DNA of 64,000 bases from Alcanivorax jadensis T9 (lineage in GTDB: Bacteria; Pseudomonadota; Gammaproteobacteria; Pseudomonadales; Alcanivoracaceae): positions 25,728 through 89,727 of the forward strand of contig NZ_ARXU01000015.1 of the NCBI RefSeq assembly GCF_000756655.1, in the 5' to 3' direction. The notes beneath the pieces are model-generated. The model worked only from the letters and a program-made list of their open reading frames with translations, did no database searches and was not told the origin of the DNA. Positions 1 to 8,477 of the stretch are shown here, one piece after another. Made by a program: the position numbers and the translations under genes. The first letter of the stretch is position 1. Every line of letters starts with the position of its first letter.

Positions 1-1
1 G

Positions 2-385
2 ATTCGCGACAACATCACCAAGACGGTACGTAAAGTGCCGATCCTGGGTGACATCCCGCTGCTGGGTATCCTGTTCCGCTCGACCAGTAACTCGCGAGAG
101 AAGAGTAACCTGATGGTCTTTCTGCGGCCCACTATCCTGCCGGATAACGAACGGCTGCTGAGCATGACCCGGCAGAAATATATGGGTATTACTGCCTTGC
201 AGTTCGAGCTGAATCGAAAGGGGGAGCTGGAGCAGGTAGTGCGCAACCCGCTGCCGGTGAGTCTTGAGAAAGTATTCCAGGGCCGCAGTAGCGCATCAGT
301 GGAATACCGTGATGCCTATGAAGCCGAGCAAAACGATTCCCCGAAGAACGTTGAGGTTGAGGATGCTGACAGCGAGGAGGAATAA
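2..385 (+). CDS. gspD: Type II secretion secretin GspD, C-terminal fragment
   Basis: The gene enters from the left edge, so only about 127 C-terminal residues are present. They carry the end of the secretin domain: VPILGDIPLLGILFRS followed by an LMVFLRPTIL strand is typical of the GspD barrel region. GspD forms the outer-membrane channel of the type II secretion system, which exports folded exoproteins. The acidic tail after the barrel (many D/E, ending in SEEE) fits the variable C-terminal region that often contacts a pilotin. A strong terminator follows, so this is the last gene of its transcription unit. The PilQ/GspD distinction rests on this short segment only. Confidence 0.88.
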   Translation: MRDNITKTVRKVPILGDIPLLGILFRSTSNSREKSNLMVFLRPTILPDNERLLSMTRQKYMGITALQFELNRKGELEQVVRNPLPVSLEKVFQGRSSASVEYRDAYEAEQNDSPKNVEVEDADSEEE

Positions 386-408
386 TTCCCTCACCGCTAA
401 CAAGTCAT

Positions 409-441
409 AAAAAAACGCGCCTGTCATGGCGCGTTTTTTTT
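409..441 (+). terminator. Rho-independent terminator after gspD
   Basis: The arms ACGCGCC and GGCGCGT flank a six-base loop, with an A-run before and a T-run after. The structure can therefore stop transcription on both strands, serving gspD on + and the lipoprotein gene ending at 497 on -. Confidence 0.85.
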
Positions 442-496
442 ATGACTGTTTATCGACAGCCAGTCGTTTGCGCGGCGCCATGTTTCGGGGGGCTGC

Positions 497-1507
497 CTAG
501 TCGTCTTGCAGGTTGCGTAAGTTAGCCAGCACCCGCCGGCTGCGCTCCAGCTTCTTGTTCAGCTCTTCATTGTCCGGGTAGAGGGGGGCTACCTGCTTCC
601 AGATCCGATAGGCTTCGCGGTATTGGCCGCGGGCGTACAGGGCCTCGCCAGTATTCATCTCTTCGCTAAAACGGCGTCGCGCCCATTGCTCCAGGCGCTC
701 TCGATGGTCAACCAGAACCGGATTGTTCTGATGCTGTTTGAGGAAGTGGCGGGCGGCCAGCAAGGATTCCAGCTGACCATTTCGCTGGTAACGAGCCATC
801 AGTTGTTCCGCTTCTGTGAGCAGGCCGCGATTGTGCCGGGCCCGGGCCCGCTGGCTGGCGTCATTGAGAATCTGTTGTGCTTTGGCCAGTTGCGCAGACG
901 GAGGCTGATCCGGTGCCAGTCGGTGAGCTGCACTCAGCAGGTCGCGCGCTAGCAGCCATTGCTGACGCTGGGCAAAGTACTCCCCCAGCCGGGTCAGATC
1001 CTCAACCACCACAAAGCGCTCGTTCGCCAGTTGTTGTCGTTCCTGTTTGGCGCGGGGCAGGTGAAAGCCGCTTAATTTGTCTGTCAGGCCGGTACTTTCC
1101 TGTAGGGCCAGAGCCTGGGCCCGGCGCCGTTCAGCCAGTAGTTGGTTGAACTGATATTCTTCCAGGCTGGTCAGGGCAGTAAGCAGTTCGTCCAGGGCAG
1201 AGGGGTCCACTACCTTGTCGCGATGGGCCTCAATAAGGGTATGGGCCTGTTGCCAGCGCTGTTTACGGCTCATCGCCTCGGCTTCAAGAATCAGGCGCTG
1301 ACGGTACTGGTCGCTGGCCAGAATGATGCCCGGGTACTGCTCTTGCAGCAGGGCATACTGGTCGTGATCCGGGTGTGTATCTTCAATGATGGCCGCTGCG
1401 CTGGCGTAATTATCTTCCGCCAGGGCCTCGCTGACCCGCCGTTCCGGGTCGCCGAGGGTGGCGCAGCCGCCGAGCAGGGCTGCCATTACCAGGCTGGCCT
1501 TACGCAC
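497..1507 (-). CDS. Lipoprotein with TPR-like helical repeats
   Basis: The 336-residue protein opens with a lipoprotein signal (MRKASLVMAALLGGC, lipobox LLGGC), so it is probably anchored to the envelope. The rest is helical, rich in Ala, Leu, Gln and Arg; the last third (ALYARGQYREAYRIWKQVAPLYPDNEELNKKL) looks like a tetratricopeptide repeat. It starts inside the end of the adenylate cyclase gene (8-bp overlap), so the two are probably translated together. TPR lipoproteins are usually scaffolds; a role alongside the cyclase is inferred from the overlap only. I do not recognise a named family. Confidence 0.8.
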   Translation of the reverse strand: MRKASLVMAALLGGCATLGDPERRVSEALAEDNYASAAAIIEDTHPDHDQYALLQEQYPGIILASDQYRQRLILEAEAMSRKQRWQQAHTLIEAHRDKVVDPSALDELLTALTSLEEYQFNQLLAERRRAQALALQESTGLTDKLSGFHLPRAKQERQQLANERFVVVEDLTRLGEYFAQRQQWLLARDLLSAAHRLAPDQPPSAQLAKAQQILNDASQRARARHNRGLLTEAEQLMARYQRNGQLESLLAARHFLKQHQNNPVLVDHRERLEQWARRRFSEEMNTGEALYARGQYREAYRIWKQVAPLYPDNEELNKKLERSRRVLANLRNLQDD

Positions 1508-2987
1508 GTTGCGACTCCGTATTCAGTTTTGCCAGGAACTGGGCGATGCGCTGTTCCATCAGGGTTTCTGACAGGGCGTGCACGCCATCAATGCGGAACG
1601 TGCCCACCGGTTCGGCCTTGCCGCGGATGCGCATGGCGCCGTATTCGGTGGCGCGTACCCGTGACGCGATGTTGGGGTTGGCCAGCAGTGGCGAGGCAGC
1701 AATGATCTCATTGCCGCCGGCCATGTTGGACAGGCGCGAGGCCAGGTTGACGGTATCTCCGACCACGGTGTACTGCATGCGCTCACGGGAGCCCAGGTTG
1801 CCGGCCAGCATGGCTCCGGAATTGATACCGATACGGAATTCCACCGTGGTATGGCCCTGGGCGCGACGCTGCTCGTTCAGTCGTTCTACCATTCGCTGGA
1901 TCATGACCGCGCAGCACAGCCCATGGAACAGGTGCTCGTCATCCTTCTCGGGCACTCCGAAGACAATCATGGCGCAGTCGCCCATGTACTTGTCGATGGT
2001 GCCACGGTAGAAGGTGGTGGCGGTGGTGATGGCATCGAAATAGACATTGAGTATGTCGGCAATGGCATCCGGGGGCAGGGTCTCTGACAGCCGGGTGAAG
2101 CCGACAATATCGGCAAACACCACGGTGGCATGGACATCGCGGCCACCCAGCTGCACCTGGTCCAGGTCTGCCATCATGTTGTGTGCCACAGACGGGCTGA
2201 CAAAACGCTTCAGTACCTGCTCCACCTGATCTTTTTCCAGCATGCCGTGGGCCATGGTGTTGTAGGCCTCGATGAGGCCGCCGATTTCGTCATTGCGGCG
2301 ATCCTGGATCCGGTAATTCAGATCGCCACGACGCATGGCGCTGGTGGCCGCCAGTAGATCGTGAATAGGACGGGCCAGCCGCCGGCTGATCAGGAAAGAG
2401 GCGATGATGGCGATCACGCTCATGATCAGCGTGGCATTAATCATGGTGCCCTGTACTGACTCCCGGGCGGCCATGATCGGACGGTCGGACAGGGAAATGG
2501 CGGTGTAACCGGCGACGGTGTCGCTCACATCCACGGCAGCGTAGTAAGTGGTGATGGGTTCACCCTGCAGCTCCCAGTGCTTGATCTGTTCCTGAAGCGG
2601 GTTGGCGGCCAGAGGTAATATGCCGGCCTTGTCGACCAGGTTGCCACTGCGGTCGAATAAGGCAGCGCCGTGCACGCTGTCGCTGCGGGTCAGGTTATTG
2701 AGCTGGACCTTGAGCAGGAAGGTGTCATCGGCCAGCAGGGGTTCGCGCACGGTATTGGCCAGTTGCAGGGCAATGGCTTCACCGAAGGTGTCTGCCTGAT
2801 CGCGCATGCGGTCCAGTTGATTGTTGAGCAGCAGGGAACCGAGAATGGTCATGCCGCACAGAATCAGCAGGGAAATAGACAAGCCCAGCTTCCAGGCCAC
2901 CGGGAAGTATTCCGGCACATAGGGAGCCAGCCACTCGCCAATGCGGCTGGGCTTCGTGGGGCGGGCTTGTCCTTGCGGCTCGGTCAC
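1500..2987 (-). CDS. Membrane class III adenylate/guanylate cyclase with HAMP domain
   Basis: A 495-residue protein makes a cyclic nucleotide, most likely cAMP from ATP. It has one membrane segment at about residues 30-52, a periplasmic sensor region, a second segment at about 180-200, a HAMP linker (RRLARPIHDLLAAT), then a C-terminal catalytic domain. Metal-binding aspartates are seen in VVFADIVGFTRLSE and in DKYMGDCAMIVFG; the lysine of DKYMGD is the usual purine-specifying residue of adenylate cyclases, and the transition-state Asn/Arg pair lies in VNLASRL. All catalytic residues appear intact. It is co-encoded with the lipoprotein downstream. A perfect CRP-type site upstream of fimU in this window suggests one output of cAMP. 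Confidence 0.92.
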   Translation of the reverse strand: MTEPQGQARPTKPSRIGEWLAPYVPEYFPVAWKLGLSISLLILCGMTILGSLLLNNQLDRMRDQADTFGEAIALQLANTVREPLLADDTFLLKVQLNNLTRSDSVHGAALFDRSGNLVDKAGILPLAANPLQEQIKHWELQGEPITTYYAAVDVSDTVAGYTAISLSDRPIMAARESVQGTMINATLIMSVIAIIASFLISRRLARPIHDLLAATSAMRRGDLNYRIQDRRNDEIGGLIEAYNTMAHGMLEKDQVEQVLKRFVSPSVAHNMMADLDQVQLGGRDVHATVVFADIVGFTRLSETLPPDAIADILNVYFDAITTATTFYRGTIDKYMGDCAMIVFGVPEKDDEHLFHGLCCAVMIQRMVERLNEQRRAQGHTTVEFRIGINSGAMLAGNLGSRERMQYTVVGDTVNLASRLSNMAGGNEIIAASPLLANPNIASRVRATEYGAMRIRGKAEPVGTFRIDGVHALSETLMEQRIAQFLAKLNTESQRA

Positions 2988-3263
2988 GATGCTTCCCTGT
3001 TTGAGTCGTAACGGTCACTTTGCGCGCTTGTCAGCGGCGGGTCATGCTGTCAGATTCACAGGTCAATCCGGGCAATCTTGGTGGGCCCGGAGTGGCGCTG
3101 CCTCGGCTAGGACCGCCGATACGGCGCAGAGTTCTTGTTGGTTTTACACCTGCGCCGACATCACAACAATGAGCAGACGAATATGCTAACAATAGCACTT
3201 TCGTCGTGTCGGGTAAGTAGTTGTCTACGGAGACCGGCTGAATCGGAATCGGGAAGAGTGAGT

Positions 3264-4229
3264 ATGGCATTTATGCGTGAGCGGCAGCTGGCTGCCAATG
3301 GTCTGGATTTTTTCGTGGCGGAGGCCGGGGAACCGGGAAACCCTCTGGTGTTGTGTCTGCATGGCTTTCCGGAATGTTGGGCCTCCTGGCGCTACCAGTT
3401 GCCGGTACTGGCCCAGTCCGGTTACCACGCGGTGGCGCCGGATCTGCGCGGTTATGGTTATACCGGTGGCCCGGCGGAGGTGGATGCCTACCGGCAAAGC
3501 GTGCTGGCGGAGGACGTGGTCGCCCTGATCAGGGCGCTCGGCCATGAGTCGGCCATCCTGATTGGCCACGACTGGGGGTGTGCGCTGACCTGGCAGGTGG
3601 CGCGCCGCTATCCAGAAATGATTCGTGCGGTGGTGGGCATGTCGGTCCCCTATGGCGGGCCGGCCCCGGAGGCCCCCACCGTGTCCATGCAGCGGCTGTT
3701 CGAGGACCGCTTCTTCTACATGCTCTACTTCCAGCAGCCGCAATTGCCGGAGCAGGAGCTGGAAGCGGATGTACCCATCAGTCTGCGCAAGATCTTCCAC
3801 AGCCTGTCAGCGGATGGCATCGCTGATTTCCGGGCACACCCGGATGACACTGGTTTCCTGCAATCCATGTCTACCCCTGCCGAGCAGCCGCGCTGGATGC
3901 GTGAAGAGGATCTGGCCTATTACGTGGAACGTTTCCAGCACAGCGGCTTTACCGGGCCGATCAATTGGTATCGGGCCATGGATGCGTCCTGGGAAGAAAG
4001 CCGTGACGACGATAACTGGCAGCTTCCCATGCCCACGCTGTTTATCGGTGGCATGCAGGACCCGGTGATCGTGTTTGGTCAAAAAGCCCTGCAGCGGATG
4101 CCCGACTATATTCCGGATCTGCGCACGGTGATGCTGGACCAGTGTGGGCACTGGATCCAGATGGAGCAGGCCGCCGAGGTTAACCGTGAAATGATCGCAT
4201 TCCTGGAGGGAGTGGATGGCAAAGGCTGA
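3264..4229 (+). CDS. Alpha/beta hydrolase, epoxide hydrolase-like
   Basis: A 321-residue alpha/beta-hydrolase. The oxyanion motif HGFPE, nucleophile motif GHDWG, acid in GGMQDPV and catalytic His in QCGHW occur in the right order, and a cap domain holds tyrosines (AYYVERF, NWYR) as in soluble epoxide hydrolases that open epoxides by an Asp-ester mechanism. Haloalkane dehalogenase or another ester/epoxide specificity cannot be excluded. The reading frame stays open for 43 codons upstream, but the ATG at 3264 has a GAAGAG ribosome site and begins the conserved fold. The end overlaps the next gene by 14 bp, implying one operon. Confidence 0.88.
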   Translation: MAFMRERQLAANGLDFFVAEAGEPGNPLVLCLHGFPECWASWRYQLPVLAQSGYHAVAPDLRGYGYTGGPAEVDAYRQSVLAEDVVALIRALGHESAILIGHDWGCALTWQVARRYPEMIRAVVGMSVPYGGPAPEAPTVSMQRLFEDRFFYMLYFQQPQLPEQELEADVPISLRKIFHSLSADGIADFRAHPDDTGFLQSMSTPAEQPRWMREEDLAYYVERFQHSGFTGPINWYRAMDASWEESRDDDNWQLPMPTLFIGGMQDPVIVFGQKALQRMPDYIPDLRTVMLDQCGHWIQMEQAAEVNREMIAFLEGVDGKG

Positions 4230-4710
4230 GCAACCCAGCAATTTTCACCGGGTGGCCGAATTTCATCGCGCTTTTTCCCTGCCGGTGGAACCGCAGCCGG
4301 TGGTGCCGGACGATGCCACCATTCGTTTGCGTCTGGCCCTGCTGCTAGAAGAGTTTCATGAACTGGCCGAAGCTACCTGCCAGCAGCCCGATGCGGATCA
4401 ACAGACCTTTCTGGATACTCTGGCGACGGCCAGGGAACAACTGGCTTCGCTCAAGTCATTTCGCGTGGATATGGTAGAGGTGGCCGATGCGCTGACCGAT
4501 ATCAATTATGTGACCTATGGTGCCGGGCATACCTTTGGCATAGACCTGAATGCCACCTGCGAGGAAGTGCATCGCAGCAATATGAGCAAGCTGGGCGCTG
4601 ACGGCAAACCGGTGAAGGATGCTCGTGGCAAGGTCCTCAAGGGGCCAGCCTACTCGCCGCCGGCGTTGGCTCCGGTGCTGGCCCGTCAGAGCGGTAATGA
4701 CCCGGAATAA
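4216..4710 (+). CDS. MazG/HisE-like NTP pyrophosphohydrolase
   Basis: A 164-residue all-alpha protein. LLEEFHELAEA followed after about 40 residues by VEVADALTDINYVTYG gives the ExxE...ExxD metal-binding pattern of the all-alpha NTP pyrophosphatase superfamily (MazG, HisE, dUTPase-2). Such enzymes cleave nucleoside triphosphates to monophosphate and pyrophosphate, often as house-cleaning. The start overlaps the hydrolase gene and is preceded by GGAGGG. Substrate cannot be told from sequence; HisE itself is unlikely because no his genes are nearby. Confidence 0.82.
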   Translation: MAKAEQPSNFHRVAEFHRAFSLPVEPQPVVPDDATIRLRLALLLEEFHELAEATCQQPDADQQTFLDTLATAREQLASLKSFRVDMVEVADALTDINYVTYGAGHTFGIDLNATCEEVHRSNMSKLGADGKPVKDARGKVLKGPAYSPPALAPVLARQSGNDPE

Positions 4711-4799
4711 TGAGTGAGGCTCGTTTTGCCCTGTGGGTTTGCGTTGCCAGCCACTTTCCGGCGAGTCGTTGGAGCGTTTTCAGCAGCGAACGGCTCAGA

Positions 4800-5777
4800 C
4801 TAGATCTGCAGAGCCATCCCCGCAGGCAATCGGTCCGTCAGAATTTCAAACGCCCCGCCATGGGCGCTGTGCAGCATCCGTTCCGGTTGCCCGCGCCGGG
4901 ACAGGCTAACGGTGACGCTGGCCAGTTTGCTGTTCAGACAGATCTTGTTGCCGCCGGGCGGGTTGTAATAGGTCAGGGCAGCTACCCTGTCTGCCACCGT
5001 GGTCATGTTGATGCTTAAGCGAGCATCGCCGTTACCGGTCTGCAGGGCCCACTGGAAAGGGCGGTAGTCCGCGTTAGCGCGCAGGGCACGGGACAGGCTG
5101 TTGAACAGCAGGGTTTCCCCGTCCAGTCGCAGGGCCGCAATGGACAGTTGTGGGCTGTACAGCGGCCCCACCTTCACCTGGGCGGTGGCGCATTCGAGAA
5201 AGGCGTCCGGCGCATTGTCGAAGCCCACCACCTGGCCCCAGGCATAGCGGTCGGTATGCTGGCTTCCCCAGTTATGGTTTTCGCTCCCTGGCCATTGGTC
5301 CAGCACGATGGTTTCCCCATTCAGCGTCAGGGTGCCACTGAGGCGGATATGGGGACGGCTGACCAGGGATTTGGCCTTGGGCAGGGGGCGCAGGTAGAAG
5401 CTCTCAGGCAGAAACAGCAGTGGGGATTCCCCGTCATCGTAGTGCAGATCCCAGCTCAGTTGTTCGCTGTCCCGGCGCAGTTGCCCCTGCAGGGCACCTG
5501 GCTGCAGATGGTTATCGTCGGCGTCCACCTGCATCTGTGAGGTGCTGAAACGGCAGCTTTCCAGGGGGAGCTCTTCCTTGAACGCGTGGGTGCATTGCCG
5601 GGCACCATCACTCCATACCGCCCACACTTCGCCGAGGGCAGGGCGCCGGTCCCGGGCGCGGAACAGGGTATAGCGAATCCAGATGGCCTGGGGTTTATGC
5701 GGGTGGTTGGCGCGCACAAACCAGGATTCGTAGTGGCCGCCTTTGGCGGGTGCCTGCAGGCCGTAGTAGGGAATCAT
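4800..5777 (-). CDS. CrtC/AttH-like (lipocalin-type) protein of unknown function
   Basis: A 325-residue soluble protein without signal peptide, rich in beta-strand patterns. The central W-P-G-S-E-N-H-N-W-G stretch and the following RYAWGQVVGFDN recall the hydroxyneurosporene synthase / AttH / tocopherol-cyclase-like double-lipocalin fold, which binds hydrophobic ligands. That assignment is by eye and tentative. It is the third gene of an operon with a small beta-rich protein (23-bp gap) and a GMC oxidoreductase, so a role in handling a long-chain or isoprenoid-like lipid is plausible. The start has a good site, AGGAGCCACGC before ATG. Confidence 0.7.
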   Translation of the reverse strand: MIPYYGLQAPAKGGHYESWFVRANHPHKPQAIWIRYTLFRARDRRPALGEVWAVWSDGARQCTHAFKEELPLESCRFSTSQMQVDADDNHLQPGALQGQLRRDSEQLSWDLHYDDGESPLLFLPESFYLRPLPKAKSLVSRPHIRLSGTLTLNGETIVLDQWPGSENHNWGSQHTDRYAWGQVVGFDNAPDAFLECATAQVKVGPLYSPQLSIAALRLDGETLLFNSLSRALRANADYRPFQWALQTGNGDARLSINMTTVADRVAALTYYNPPGGNKICLNSKLASVTVSLSRRGQPERMLHSAHGGAFEILTDRLPAGMALQI

Positions 5778-5800
5778 GCGTGGCTCCTGGGTCTGGCCGA

Positions 5801-6262
5801 TTAGCGGGGCGAGCTGACGCTATGATCTTGCTGGTAAGCCTGTTGTTCGTCCACCAGGCGCAGGGCGGTGAACGGGAAGGCCAGCATGCTTTCCCGGTAG
5901 GCCACTTCCGCCTGGCCGATGGCCTGCTGGTTCCGGTAGACCGTCATCGGGCAGGTGATCAGCGAGGCGAGCAGGCCGTTGCGACCATATTGCTTCTTGC
6001 CTTCCACGCGAAGCATGCCCTGCTCCGGGTGGTTGAAGGTGAGCCAGTAATGGGGGCCGTTCAGATGAATGGTCAGTTCCCCTTCGCAGGCGAAGTCCTC
6101 GCCGTCCAGGTTGACAGTGCCGCGAAAGTAACGCGGGGCGCTGACGCTGAAGATGCGGGTGGTAAAGGCGCGAATCTGGAAGGCGAAGGGTTGTTGGTGG
6201 CCCTGACTGTCCAGTTGCAGCCAGCCGCTCATGCGTTCCTTGAGTAACAGGCCCAAAGTCAT
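5801..6262 (-). CDS. Small beta-rich protein encoded with GMC oxidoreductase
   Basis: I do not recognise this 153-residue protein. It has alternating polar/hydrophobic strands (GWLQLDSQGHQQPFAF, YFRGTVNLDGEDF, GELTIHLNGPHYWL) and no signal peptide or membrane helix. Two in-frame ATGs lie six bases apart. The ribosome site AAGGAG is one base from the first but seven from the second, so the second (6262) is chosen; it also gives the classic ATGA overlap with the stop of the GMC gene. It sits between an FAD oxidoreductase and a lipocalin-like protein, suggesting an accessory role in the same pathway. Confidence 0.75.
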   Translation of the reverse strand: MTLGLLLKERMSGWLQLDSQGHQQPFAFQIRAFTTRIFSVSAPRYFRGTVNLDGEDFACEGELTIHLNGPHYWLTFNHPEQGMLRVEGKKQYGRNGLLASLITCPMTVYRNQQAIGQAEVAYRESMLAFPFTALRLVDEQQAYQQDHSVSSPR

Positions 6263-8217
6263 GCGCATTCTCCTTGTGGTGGTGTGTGGGTGGAATCCAT
6301 ATCGTCGAGCAGTTCCCGGGCAAGGATGTCGGCGGCCCGGCTGGCCATGGCCATGATGGTGACCTGGGGGTTGGCGCCCAGGCTGGTGGGCACGCTGGCG
6401 CCATCCATCACATACAGGCCCGGGTTATCGAATACCTGGTGATTGCTGTCGCAGACCCCCTGTCGGGGAGAGGCGGCAATGCGGGCAGTGCCCAGAGGGT
6501 GATAGGCGCTGATCAGAAAATCCGTGGGTTTCAGGGGGGAGCGCAGAAAGCGCGTCAGCTCGGCGCGGTTGTGAATGCGCACGATGCGGTTAAGGCCGGG
6601 GATTAACACCTGCTCGGCACCGGCATCCAGATACCAGCATGCCAGGGCATGGATGCCGCGTTTGAACAGCGTAAAGTCCTGCCGGTTCATATGATAGCGG
6701 ATTAGCGGCAGGCCCCGATGGGGGCCCCGGCGCACCCGTCCTTCGCTGGTATCGCGGATCATGAAGCCGAAGTAGGCGGTGTGCGGATAGTCTTCGGTAA
6801 AGCGCACCCAGTCGCGCCCGAACAGGGGGTTGAGAAGGCTGTGCCCGGCCAGGGGGATAGTGCCGCCTTCGAACATCAGGCCCTGTTCTTCCCAGTCCGA
6901 TACGCCGTAGCCCTGGGGAATGCTGCGACCGTTGGCCAGGTCCTGTTGCGGAAAAAGGGCATTGACCACCCCCGCCGGATGCAGGGTCAGATGGCGACCC
7001 AGATGGCGATTGCGCACGCCTTGCTGTTGCAGGAACAGGGGGGTGAACAGGCTGCCCATGGCAACAATGGTGCGCTGGCTGGTGAGTCGCAGGGTTACCG
7101 GGTGCCCGGCGGCATTGGTGCCGCGGGCGGTGACGCCGGTAATGCGGCTGCCTTGGCGATGCAGTCGTTCGGCCCGGAAACCACTGAACAGGAAGGCGCC
7201 CCGTTCCAGAGCCCGGGGAATGTAGCTCACGTTGGTGGATTGCTTGGCATCCGTGGGGCAGCCGAACTGGCACAGCCCCTGCCCGTCACAGCCCTGGGCA
7301 TTGCGCATCAGTGGCTGGCGTTGCAAAAAACCGTTGGCGGCGGCGCCCTGGTCGATGATGTCGCCAATAGGGCCGACGGTCTCTGCCGTTGCCTGTTGCA
7401 CACAGAGCATGCGCTCCACGCCCTCGAACCAGGGTGCCAGGCTCTGTTCGGTGAAATCATGCAGCCCCTGCTCCCGCCAGCGGGCCAGCACCGATGGTGG
7501 GGTGCGCATGCAGGTGCCGGAATTGATGGTGGTGGTGCCGCCCACATTGCAGCCCACCGGTACCGGGATGATGGCGTTGCCGGTGGCCACGGTGGCGCCC
7601 CAGCTGCGGTAGAGCTTGGGGATCACCTCGGTGAGTTTGCCTGTGAAGTGGCTGCGGTCGTAATACTGGCCTTCCTCGATAATCACCACTGCCAGGCCGC
7701 GGCAGGCCAGCTCGTAGGCCGCTGCGGCGCCACCGGCGCCGCTGCCCAGAATCACCACATCCGCTTCCAGGGTCAGGTCCTCCTCGCAGTCCCGGGCGGC
7801 GGTGATCTGCTGTTGCCAGCGAAAGGTTTCGGTCTGGGCGGGCAGTTGCACTGGTTCCCGGCAGCCGGTGGCTTGCTCTACCCGATCATCCAGTACATAG
7901 GCGGCCTTGAAGGGCAGGGCCAGCAGGCGCAGCAGTTTGCCGGACACCGTCGTAGCGGCCAGTTTGTCGAGAAAGCGGGCCTGGCGGGCCGCGCTGGCTC
8001 GATGGAAGGCCTGGCCTCGTACCAGTCGATGGCGGTTATTCAGCCACAGTAAACCGGCTTTCAGGCTGCGCTGCAGGGCCGGGTGGCCGGCCAGTTGCGC
8101 ATCCATCTTGCCGAGCAGGGCATCGGTATCCGCTGCCGGTAGTGTTTCCCCTGCGGGAAAAAGCGCGCGGCACAGGGCGATGGCGGTGGGGTGATGGCGA
8201 AGCGTGAGTTGTCCCAT
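6259..8217 (-). CDS. GMC-family FAD oxidoreductase (long-chain alcohol/sterol oxidase-like)
   Basis: About 652 residues. An N-terminal helical region is followed by the FAD-binding Rossmann motif VILGSGAGGAAAAYELA, the GMC signature around VGGTTTINSGT, a cysteine-rich patch (GCDGQGLCQFGC), the active-site His in YHPLGTARI and the C-terminal DGASVPTSLGANPQVT that closes the flavin site. The Cys patch and length resemble long-chain alcohol oxidases and cholesterol-oxidase-like members rather than choline dehydrogenase. The frame continues upstream to a TTG at 8307, but no candidate start has a convincing ribosome site, so the N-terminus is uncertain. It heads a three-gene operon. Substrate is inferred, not shown. 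Confidence 0.85.
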   Translation of the reverse strand: MGQLTLRHHPTAIALCRALFPAGETLPAADTDALLGKMDAQLAGHPALQRSLKAGLLWLNNRHRLVRGQAFHRASAARQARFLDKLAATTVSGKLLRLLALPFKAAYVLDDRVEQATGCREPVQLPAQTETFRWQQQITAARDCEEDLTLEADVVILGSGAGGAAAAYELACRGLAVVIIEEGQYYDRSHFTGKLTEVIPKLYRSWGATVATGNAIIPVPVGCNVGGTTTINSGTCMRTPPSVLARWREQGLHDFTEQSLAPWFEGVERMLCVQQATAETVGPIGDIIDQGAAANGFLQRQPLMRNAQGCDGQGLCQFGCPTDAKQSTNVSYIPRALERGAFLFSGFRAERLHRQGSRITGVTARGTNAAGHPVTLRLTSQRTIVAMGSLFTPLFLQQQGVRNRHLGRHLTLHPAGVVNALFPQQDLANGRSIPQGYGVSDWEEQGLMFEGGTIPLAGHSLLNPLFGRDWVRFTEDYPHTAYFGFMIRDTSEGRVRRGPHRGLPLIRYHMNRQDFTLFKRGIHALACWYLDAGAEQVLIPGLNRIVRIHNRAELTRFLRSPLKPTDFLISAYHPLGTARIAASPRQGVCDSNHQVFDNPGLYVMDGASVPTSLGANPQVTIMAMASRAADILARELLDDMDSTHTPPQGECA

Positions 8218-8336
8218 GGCTTCAGTGTAGTCAGCTTGGGAATGCGTGCTTGTCTTCACTGACAGCTGCAGATTGTGGCTACGGGCAAAAACCTTGATGT
8301 CGATCAAGGCGAGGAAAGGGGCAAGGAGAGAGGATA

Positions 8337-8420
8337 GCAGCGGGATATGATCCCGCTGCGTATGCTTCCGGTTGTCTCCGGAAACTCTTTGGCCCCGGTC
8401 TCCGGGGCTTTTCTTTATTT
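8337..8420 (+). ncRNA. Candidate small RNA: three hairpins ending in a terminator
   Basis: Three perfect hairpins follow one another: a 10-bp stem (8337-8346 with 8350-8359, loop ATG), a 6-bp stem (8366-8371 with 8378-8383), and a 7-bp GC stem (8392-8398 with 8402-8408) followed by TTTTCTTTATTT. The T-run is on the + side only, yet both neighbouring genes are on the - strand and the nearest upstream + gene ends at 4710. A + strand terminator with no gene to terminate is best explained by a roughly 85-nt small RNA. No convincing promoter was found by eye. Confidence 0.5.
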
Positions 8421-8477
8421 ACGGCACGCATTCATGCAACTGGTGAGGTGCGTGCTCTGTGTAGTGTCTCCTGCCTG

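Noticed and set aside
6718..8052. 444-codon + strand frame opposite the GMC oxidoreductase
   Set aside because: It is a shadow of the high-GC coding strand: Gly/Ala/His-rich with no family motif, while the - strand frame has all GMC signatures.
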